DNA from: JACCZR01 sp035296565
GTDB taxonomy: Bacteria; Actinomycetota; Thermoleophilia; Solirubrobacterales; Thermoleophilaceae
Assembly: GCA_035296565.1 (NCBI GenBank)
Contig: DATHAQ010000069.1
Location: forward strand, 1-43,119
DNA: 43,119 nt
Reading direction: 5' to 3'
Under the pieces are notes generated by a model, which saw nothing but the letters and a program-made list of their open reading frames with translations, ran no database searches and had not been told where the DNA came from. The translations under genes were made by a program, and so were the position numbers. Position 1 is the first letter of the stretch, and each line of letters starts with the position of its first letter. This document shows, in pieces, positions 37,974 through 43,119 of this stretch.

Positions 37974-38234
37974 TCAGCGGCTGGCCGATTTCTTACTTCC
38001 TCGGCGGCCTTTCCCGCCCCACTTGAGCTCGACTTCGAGCTCCCATTCGTCGTCTTGGAGCTCGATCTCGATCTTGAAGTCGAGCTCGTCCGGGACGTGC
38101 AGCGAGAAGCGCAGGTCGCCGCGCTCGTACTCGACCTCGTTCTTGCGGCCGAGTGCGGTCGCCAGGGCGCGTAAGCGCTTCGCGGCCTCCTGACGGCTGA
38201 CCCTTTCCTTCTCGGTGACCTCGAGCAAGTCCAT
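37974..38234 (-). CDS. Amphi-Trp domain protein
   Basis: The product has 86 residues with the amphi-Trp pattern: N-terminal MDLLEVTEKERVSRQEAAKR, LRALATALGRKNEVEYERGD, the strand LRFSLHVPDELDFKIEIEL and the Trp-containing strand DEWELEVELKW, ending in a Lys/Arg/Ser-rich tail. The domain is found in small uncharacterised proteins of bacteria and archaea. GAAGGGAGAG before the ATG at 38234 sets the start; longer in-frame starts are not needed. Confidence 0.8.
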   Translation of the reverse strand: MDLLEVTEKERVSRQEAAKRLRALATALGRKNEVEYERGDLRFSLHVPDELDFKIEIELQDDEWELEVELKWGGKGRRGSKKSASR

Positions 38235-38371
38235 CTCTCTCCCTTCGCGGCTGCTGAGCGAGACCCATCGTATGGCTACCGGTGCTCGCCGGCTCGTAGC
38301 GGCGCTCAAGCAGCTTGTTGCCCGATTGATGCCCGCTACTCGGCCCTCTCCACGTTCTCCCTCGCCGCCGC

Positions 38372-38782
38372 CTACTCCGCCACTCCCACGGCTTCCAGGG
38401 CTTCCGAGATGCTCCGGTAAACGTCACCTCGGACCACCTTGCCGCCGCCGAACACCCACACGTGCGCGAGACGCGTCTCCATCACTGCCCCGCTTGCTCT
38501 CCCGCGACCGAAGATTCGAACGCCTACGACAACAGCCTCACCAGCGTCGATGAACTCCTCGGCGTCCACGCGATAGTCCTCGAACGCCTCCAGCGCCTCC
38601 TCGCTGGACCGAAGGAATCCCTCAGGCCCGTACCGAGTGCCCGCAGCCGTGTCAGCGACTCCGAGGCCGCCACCATCCGCCAGCTCCGCATCATCAGCGA
38701 ACAGACTCGCCACGCCCTCGAGGTCGCCGGCTGCGTACAACTCGTAGCCGCGGCGCACGATCTCCACGTTCTCCTGCGACAT
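38372..38782 (-). CDS. SnoaL-like protein of the MSQENVE group (intact)
   Basis: The product has 136 residues of NTF2-like fold: MSQENVEIVRRGYELYAAGD, LFADDAELADGG, GPEGFLRSSEEALEAFEDYR, FIDAGEAVVVGVRIFGRG, METRLAHVWVFGGGKVVRGD, and the end ISEALEAVGVAE. This is a full-length member of the group to which the deleted copy at 34607 and the partial one at 42969 belong. Ligand or reaction unknown. It has no leader: GATACT lies nine bases before the ATG, although GGAG within codons 3-4 could also contact the ribosome. Confidence 0.85.
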   Translation of the reverse strand: MSQENVEIVRRGYELYAAGDLEGVASLFADDAELADGGGLGVADTAAGTRYGPEGFLRSSEEALEAFEDYRVDAEEFIDAGEAVVVGVRIFGRGRASGAVMETRLAHVWVFGGGKVVRGDVYRSISEALEAVGVAE

Positions 38783-39369
38783 CGCCTACCCAGTATCCCC
38801 TGCTCGAGTGGGGGTGTGGACGCCCGAGTCAAGACCGGCGACGGGACACCGCCCAAGGTTGGGTTCCGCGAAAAAAGTGCGCGAGGCTACCCGAAGGACG
38901 GGCTCTCGGTAGCTCACGGCCGAAAGGAGCAGAAGGAAAGCGCGGTCCCGAATCTGAGTCTCAGCAAAGGTCCCCTGGCGCAGTCCCGCGTAGAACAGAC
39001 CACCCCTCCGAGTAGCACTTCTCTACTCCCAGGTAGGCGGAGCACCCCCGGTGGGGTAGGACCAGTACCGACCCCCCGGTGCGCCACCGCCGGCGGTTAC
39101 GGCTGGCCGTTCGTCTGGCTGGCCGCGACGAGGGCTGGGCCTACAGCCCCGTGTCGATAGCTGATGTCCGGGTGTACGGTGGCCTGTCAGCCGGGTTCAC
39201 CCCTCCCCGACCGGGGTTGACCTCGCCGCCGAAGTTCGCTGGGGCACGCCCTCGCTCCTCGATCAGCTTGAGGCCGGGATTCTTCCCACCGACGTCGGTT
39301 GAGTTCGTTTCCACCCCGTGGAGCATGTTGCCCGGAAGTTGCCCCACGGCAAGTCAAGCTCTTGAAGCG
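38783..39369. other. Non-coding gap of about 590 bp
   Basis: Apart from the promoter of the SnoaL-like gene, I see no gene. Two short direct repeats of the form ACCCCC(C)GGTG lie near 39044-39085 with a CCCC-CGGT-GGGG hairpin. A 68-codon minus-strand frame at 39141-39347 has weak third-position GC and no recognisable domain. Confidence 0.4.
38792..38797 (-). promoter_or_regulatory. GATACT box of the MSQENVE promoter cassette, intact copy
   Basis: CAGGGGATACT lies nine bases before the ATG at 38782. From CAGG through the first six codons the sequence closely matches the cassette at 34859. Confidence 0.5.
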
Positions 39370-39849
39370 TTAGCCCGCAGCGGCGCGGATCCGCTCGATG
39401 GCCTGGTCGCGGGTCACCACGTTGTCGGGGTTCTTGATCCGGGCCATTCGGCCGGCAACGACGTTGACGTTGCGCGACTTGCCGTCCGCCGTTTCGATTC
39501 GAAGCTGTGAGCGTCGCTCCGCGACGGGCTCGACCCTGCGCACCTCTGAGAGCGGCACGATCCAGCTGGGTGATCCCTTGGTCATCAGGATGACGTCGCC
39601 GACCACCACTGGCGTTCGAAGCGGCTTAAAGAGCAGATGCCGCTCAGTCAAGACCAGATTGCCCCCCTCCTTGGCGAGGTCGAAGCGTCTGAACGGGATC
39701 GAGGCGACCCAAGAGCCCTCGACTCGCTCGCCGCCCTCGCCGGTGGAACCCTCTCGGCGGGACCTGAGAAACCCGATGGTCTCCCATCCTGTCAGCGCGG
39801 CCCGAAGATGGGCGCGGCCAAGACCAGCGCATCGCGCCCCGGCCAGCAC
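39370..39849 (-). CDS. GRAM/PH-like domain protein
   Basis: The product has up to 159 residues. From about residue 43 the sequence EGSWVASIPFRRFDLAKEGG, NLVLTERHLLFKPL, WIVPLSEVRRVEPVA and RSQLRIETADGKSRNVNV has the strand pattern of bacterial GRAM/PH-like domains, followed by a short helix. Such domains may bind lipids or proteins. The only in-frame start codon is GTG 39849, whose first 42 residues look unstructured, so the true start could be a rarer codon. The preceding cupin gene ends 50 bp upstream on the same strand. Confidence 0.65.
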   Translation of the reverse strand: MLAGARCAGLGRAHLRAALTGWETIGFLRSRREGSTGEGGERVEGSWVASIPFRRFDLAKEGGNLVLTERHLLFKPLRTPVVVGDVILMTKGSPSWIVPLSEVRRVEPVAERRSQLRIETADGKSRNVNVVAGRMARIKNPDNVVTRDQAIERIRAAAG

Positions 39850-39899
39850 AGTTCGCTTCCTCGCTGATTCGAACGTCCGCTGCGGTGGACGAAGAAGAC

Positions 39900-40301
39900 C
39901 TAGTCAGCCCACCAGTCGCGCTGACCCTCCACGTCGTCGCGCGGATTCTCGCCGAGATTGGGCGCACCGAAGACGAGGATCTCGAGGCCCTCCGGCCCGC
40001 CCTCGTAGCCTCGCCACGTTCCGGGCGGGACGCGCACCACGTCCCACTGCTTGAGCTCGACGATCTCGTGGTCGAGCTTCATCCGCCCGCTCCCGCGCGC
40101 GACCACGTACACCTCCTCCTGGTCCTTATGCGTGTGGCCGTACGGGAAGCGATAGTCGGGCGGGATGCGCTGATAGCTCAGGCCGGACTGCTCGAGCTCG
40201 AGCGCCTTGGTCGCGAGGCGGAACTCCAGGTCCGGCGCGCCGTCGAAGTTGGACCCGTGATCCTCCAGATCCTCCCTGAGGTTCCTGAGCGTGAACGGCA
40301 C
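39900..40301 (-). CDS. Cupin domain protein
   Basis: The product has 133 residues in a single cupin barrel. The first motif is YGHTHKDQEEVYVVARGSGRM (H-x-H, then Glu in two parts) and the second is in DVVRVPPGTWRGYEGG, where the usual His is Trp or Arg, so metal binding may rely on three ligands. The end GENPRDDVEGQRDWWAD is typical of uncharacterised actinobacterial cupins. GTG 40301 begins right at the family N-terminus (PFTLRNLREDLEDHGSNF). Confidence 0.8.
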   Translation of the reverse strand: MPFTLRNLREDLEDHGSNFDGAPDLEFRLATKALELEQSGLSYQRIPPDYRFPYGHTHKDQEEVYVVARGSGRMKLDHEIVELKQWDVVRVPPGTWRGYEGGPEGLEILVFGAPNLGENPRDDVEGQRDWWAD

Positions 40302-40358
40302 GGCCGCGATTCTACGGTTCGATCTCCGTCCCGCCGGGCCCGCTGGGTCTATGTGCGC

Positions 40359-40388
40359 CGGACCCGTCAGGATTCGAACCTGAACCCT
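40359..40388 (-). pseudogene. 3' end of a tRNA gene without its 5' half
   Basis: On the minus strand the T arm TCAGG-TTCGAAT-CCTGA is followed by an acceptor strand CGGGTCC and discriminator G. The partner GGACCCG and a D arm or anticodon arm are not found within 100 bases upstream. This is the part of a tRNA usually copied as the attachment site of integrating elements. No integrase is present in the window. Confidence 0.55.
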
Positions 40389-40472
40389 TCGGTGCCGTAC
40401 CCGTCCCCGCAGTCTCGGCGTAGTCAGGTGAAGTCGGCACCTTTCGGCACCAGTCATCGCTGATGCTGACGA

Positions 40473-41699
40473 TCAGGTCGGGCCAGCCGCTCTCAGCCTC
40501 GGATTGCACAGCTCGCTTGCCAAGGCGGGAATTGCTTCCTTCCCGGGAGCGGCCGAGCGGGTACGGGGACGTAGGTGCGGAGCGACGCCGAGCAGAAACA
40601 GGACGCCGAGGGTCGCCCCGAGCAGGTCGTAGCCGCCGGTGGCCAGGGCCGCGCCACCGGCGGCGGCGCCGAGCAGGTAGCCGAACTGGACCGCCGCCGC
40701 GCGCAAGCCCATCACGGCCACGCGCTGATCCGGCGCTGCGTCGAGCCCGAAGGCGCTGCCGGCGATCGTACGGCCGCCGATCGCGGCCATGCAGGCTGTG
40801 AAGAGGACGAGGCTGGCCGCTGGCGAGGGCCGCACGAGCCCGAGCAGGGCGGTGCCCACGGCGGCGGTCAGACCGAGGCCGACGAGCAGGGTACGCGCGT
40901 GCTGCTCGACGTGTCTACGCGCGAGCAGCGTGCCCGGGAAGTAACCCAGGGCGGCGGCGCCGAGGATCAACCCGGTCTCGGCCGCCGACAGTCCGTAGGA
41001 CTGGATGAAGAGCGCACCGGCGTAGACGAGCGTCGCGCCCCAGCCGGATTGGGCGAGCAACTCGCCGAAGGCCCAGCGCGCCACCGGCGGTCGATGCCAG
41101 ACCGGCTCCGTTTTGACCCGACTCGCTTCGCCGGCGCCCGGGAGGCGCCCGGCACGCCCCGGCCGCAGGGCCACCGCCGTCAGCGCGACGAGGCTCGCCC
41201 CGAGCGGAACCGCAAGCCAGGCGTAGCGCCAATCGAGCTGAGAGATGACCCCGATCAGCGGCATCCCTGCCACCCACGCGGCCGGCTGGCCAAGGAGCGT
41301 CCAGGAAAGCACTCGCGCGCGCTCCCCCGCGCGAGCCCACTCGCCGGCGGCCGCCACGGCCGCGGACAGGAGGATGGCCGCCGCCGCTCCGATCGCCGCC
41401 TGTGCGCCGGCGAAGGCGGCCAGGCTGGGGGCGACGGCGCTCGCCAGGGATCCGACCGCTACGAGACTGAGGCCGAGCAGTAGCAGCTCGCGCACGCCCA
41501 GGTGACGCCCGAGCTGGCCCAGCGCCAGCGCGGTGGCGCCGCCCGTTAGCGCGGCGAGCGTGCGCACCTGACCGGCTGTGGCCGCCGAGACGCCGAAGTC
41601 CCCGGCAAGGTCCGGGAGGATCGCGGTCAGCACCAGGAGGCTGGCCTGGGAGGCGAACATCGTCGCGAAGAGCACCGGAGCGGGACGGAGGAGAGTCAT
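40473..41699 (-). CDS. MFS transporter
   Basis: The product has 408 residues with about 12 membrane helices in two halves, separated by a central charged loop (VKTEPVWHRPPVARW). The N-half has GQLGRHLGVRELLLLG in the place of the motif-A loop, and DWRYAWLAVPLG after helix 5. It resembles the drug-efflux branch (YbcL/Bcr-like, EmrD-like) but substrates cannot be predicted. ATG 41699 begins just before the first helix; the upstream open frame is Ala/Gly-rich and unneeded. Its terminal tail comes within 85 bp of the tRNA fragment. Confidence 0.88.
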   Translation of the reverse strand: MTLLRPAPVLFATMFASQASLLVLTAILPDLAGDFGVSAATAGQVRTLAALTGGATALALGQLGRHLGVRELLLLGLSLVAVGSLASAVAPSLAAFAGAQAAIGAAAAILLSAAVAAAGEWARAGERARVLSWTLLGQPAAWVAGMPLIGVISQLDWRYAWLAVPLGASLVALTAVALRPGRAGRLPGAGEASRVKTEPVWHRPPVARWAFGELLAQSGWGATLVYAGALFIQSYGLSAAETGLILGAAALGYFPGTLLARRHVEQHARTLLVGLGLTAAVGTALLGLVRPSPAASLVLFTACMAAIGGRTIAGSAFGLDAAPDQRVAVMGLRAAAVQFGYLLGAAAGGAALATGGYDLLGATLGVLFLLGVAPHLRPRTRSAAPGKEAIPALASELCNPRLRAAGPT

Positions 41700-41788
41700 C
41701 GCAGCAACCGTACGTCCGGCCGCGCCGCCCGCCATCGGCGCAACCACCCAACTTCAGGCGTGCCCGGTGACGGGATTCACGTACGAGC

Positions 41789-42850
41789 TCAGCCCAGTTG
41801 CGAGAAGCGCGCCGCGGCCGCGGCGCGGGCGGCCTTCCCCGAGATCCGCAGCTTCGCGTACACGTTGGAGAGGTGGCGCTCGACCGTGCGCACGCTCAGG
41901 TAGAGCCGCCCGGCGATCTCCTCGTTCGAGAGCCCGGCCGCCACGAGCTCGAGTACCTCGCGCTCACGGGCGCTCAGGTCGGCGAGCGCCTCCGCTGGCG
42001 CCCGCTCGGGCTCCGGTGCGCCGAGGAAGTCGTTCAGCTCGTCGATGAATTGGCGCCAGGCGGGCTCCTGCTCGAGCAGGATGTGGTTGTGGCCCTCGAG
42101 CGGCACGAAGCGGGCGCCGGGGATGAGTGTCGCCAGCAGCCGTCCCTCCGCGAACGGCACCGCCTGATCGTCGCGGGCGTGCAGGACCAGCGTTGGGACC
42201 CGCAGCTGCTCGGCCATGCCCGTCACGTCCAGCTCCTCGCGGGCCCGTCGCAGCCTGGCCGCGATCTCGCCGCTGGTCGATGCCCGTTGCAGCTCGTCGA
42301 ACCATGCGAGCTGCTGCGGCGTTCCTTCGGGCAGGAACATGTCGGTGAACACTTGGCGGAACAGGGGGGTTGGGTCGTCCCAGGCGAGCCTGATGATCTG
42401 GAGGACGAGCTCCGCACGCTCGACCGCATCGGGGTCGCGGCGCCGGCGCCTACCGCGCCCGCTGGCTCCGTACAGCACCAGGTGGCTGACGCGCTGCGGG
42501 TGTCGCAAGGCGTACGCCACGGAGCTGAACCCGCCACCCGATACCCCGAGCAGGGCGAAGCGTTCTACCCCGGCGGCATCCACCACCGACTCGAGATCGC
42601 CCACCCATTGGTCGAGTGACAGCTCGCCCAGCTCGCGGTCGGATAGCCCGCAGCCCCGCTCGTCGTAGCGAATCACGGTGTGACGTTGGCCCAGCCCCTC
42701 GAGCCAGTGGCGCCACACCAAACTCTGCCAGTCGTACTCCAGGTGCGTCAGCCAGGTGGCCGCGCGCACCAACGGCGGCCCCCGGCCATGGGTAGCGTAG
42801 GCCAGCGTCGCGCCGTCCACGGCTCGGCAGAAGCGGATCTCCTGGTCCAC
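41789..42850 (-). CDS. Alpha/beta hydrolase fused to a LuxR-type DNA-binding domain
   Basis: The product has 353 residues. Residues 1-270 form an alpha/beta hydrolase: ERGCGLSDRE, nucleophile elbow LLGVSGGGFSS (Ser in GVSGG), Asp in HARDDQAVP, His in EGHNH. Residues 290-353 are a LuxR domain (LSAREREVLELVAAGL, then NEEIAGRLYLSVRTVERH and NVYAKL). The triad is complete, so it may hydrolyse or sense a small ester or lactone and respond by binding DNA. The GTG start has a TACGCT box ten bases upstream. It may regulate the MFS gene that follows on the same strand. Confidence 0.92.
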   Translation of the reverse strand: MDQEIRFCRAVDGATLAYATHGRGPPLVRAATWLTHLEYDWQSLVWRHWLEGLGQRHTVIRYDERGCGLSDRELGELSLDQWVGDLESVVDAAGVERFALLGVSGGGFSSVAYALRHPQRVSHLVLYGASGRGRRRRRDPDAVERAELVLQIIRLAWDDPTPLFRQVFTDMFLPEGTPQQLAWFDELQRASTSGEIAARLRRAREELDVTGMAEQLRVPTLVLHARDDQAVPFAEGRLLATLIPGARFVPLEGHNHILLEQEPAWRQFIDELNDFLGAPEPERAPAEALADLSAREREVLELVAAGLSNEEIAGRLYLSVRTVERHLSNVYAKLRISGKAARAAAAARFSQLG

Positions 42851-42860
42851 CTAGCGGGCC

Positions 42861-42866
42861 AGCGTA
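42861..42866 (-). promoter_or_regulatory. -10-like TACGCT for the hydrolase-LuxR gene
   Basis: TACGCT on the minus strand lies ten bases from the GTG at 42850. Confidence 0.3.
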
Positions 42867-42968
42867 CCCAGCCGAACGGTGCCCCCGGCCGTGGCCACCC
42901 GGTCAGGGTCAGCGGGAAGACCTCCACCGCCTGCTCGAGGCCCGACCACGGGAAGCGGCGTGACGTCC

Positions 42969-43119
42969 CTACTCCGACAGCCCCACGGCTTCGAGGGCCT
43001 CGGCCTCAGTCGAGAAGCTCCGCCACCAGACGGCCAGGTTGTCGCGCCACTTCGCGACATGCCACGCCGTTTGCTCCATCTGAGTGCCGCTCCCACTGCT
43101 TCGGGCCCGAAACTGTTGC
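42969..43119 (-). CDS. C-terminus of a SnoaL-like (MSQENVE-group) protein, partial
   Basis: The frame enters from the window edge and stops at TAG 42969-42971. The 49 visible residues include FRARSSGSGTQMEQTAWHVA, WRDNLAVWWRSFSTEAEALE and the end AVGLSE. The tail EALEAVGLSE matches the ends of the intact copy at 38372 (EALEAVGVAE) and the deleted one at 34607 (ALEALGLSD). The start lies beyond the window. Confidence 0.7.
   Translation of the reverse strand, partial: QQFRARSSGSGTQMEQTAWHVAKWRDNLAVWWRSFSTEAEALEAVGLSE

Noticed and set aside
39141..39347. 68-codon minus-strand frame
   Set aside because: Third-position GC is about 70 percent, well below the real genes here, and no domain or ribosome binding site is visible.
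40302..40472. Complete tRNA gene at the tRNA-like T arm
   Set aside because: No matching 5' acceptor strand, D arm or anticodon arm could be found within a plausible distance.

Overview
This is a high-GC window with dense coding, many GTG starts and many 1-8 bp gene overlaps. It looks like an actinobacterium, most likely of the Thermoleophilia/Solirubrobacterales type. That placement is an inference from gene content (S8 protease, CsbD, DUF4396, FHA-ABC, alpha/beta-hydrolase-LuxR fusions and a dispersed SnoaL-like family starting MSQENVE); no marker gene fixes it. There are no rRNA genes, CRISPR arrays, transposases or integrases.

Layout. 1-8.4 kb: the tail of an unknown gene, tRNA-Ser(CGA), a small membrane protein, a hydrolase/monooxygenase pair behind a palindromic operator, a large LuxR regulator, tadA translationally coupled to an SDR epimerase, a secreted subtilase, and a divergent universal-stress-protein / NarL-type regulator pair. 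8.4-14.7 kb: a tight six-gene minus-strand operon in which every junction overlaps by 1-8 bp. It encodes a receiver-domain/thioredoxin-reductase-like flavoprotein, a cNMP-binding histidine kinase, a class I-like HMG-CoA reductase, a FAH-family hydrolase, a membrane protein and a polysaccharide deacetylase. 14.8-27.8 kb: mostly metabolic genes (nitrilase-AsnB, aldo/keto reductase, NudC, a DUF4396 membrane protein under a CsoR-like operator, DUF488, M23 peptidase, alcohol dehydrogenase, enoyl-CoA hydratase, PrmC-like methyltransferase, acetolactate decarboxylase, cupin) plus a protein made of 20 or more uninterrupted decapeptide repeats.

28.2-34.6 kb: two paralogous small secreted proteins, then a signalling cluster: Ser/Thr kinase, FHA-FHA-ABC transporter in one polypeptide, Ser/Thr kinase-GAF, and a FUSC-type exporter. 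All three cluster genes have the same TAGGGT hexamer 6-9 nt before the start codon. 34.6-40.4 kb: a sparse, degenerate accessory stretch with deleted and intact SnoaL-like genes, small proteins, hairpins, a secreted Cys-repeat protein and the 3' end of a tRNA without its 5' half (a possible old integration scar). 40.4-43.1 kb: an MFS transporter, an alpha/beta-hydrolase-LuxR fusion and the C-terminus of another SnoaL-like protein.

Across the window, about fifteen genes have a -10-like hexamer (mostly TANNNT) 6-10 nt from the start codon and no Shine-Dalgarno, which points to pervasive leaderless transcription. The most interesting leads are the phospho-receiver flavoprotein operon, the kinase/FHA-ABC cluster, the decapeptide-repeat protein with a probable 3' frameshift, and the promoter-plus-start cassette shared by the SnoaL-like copies.
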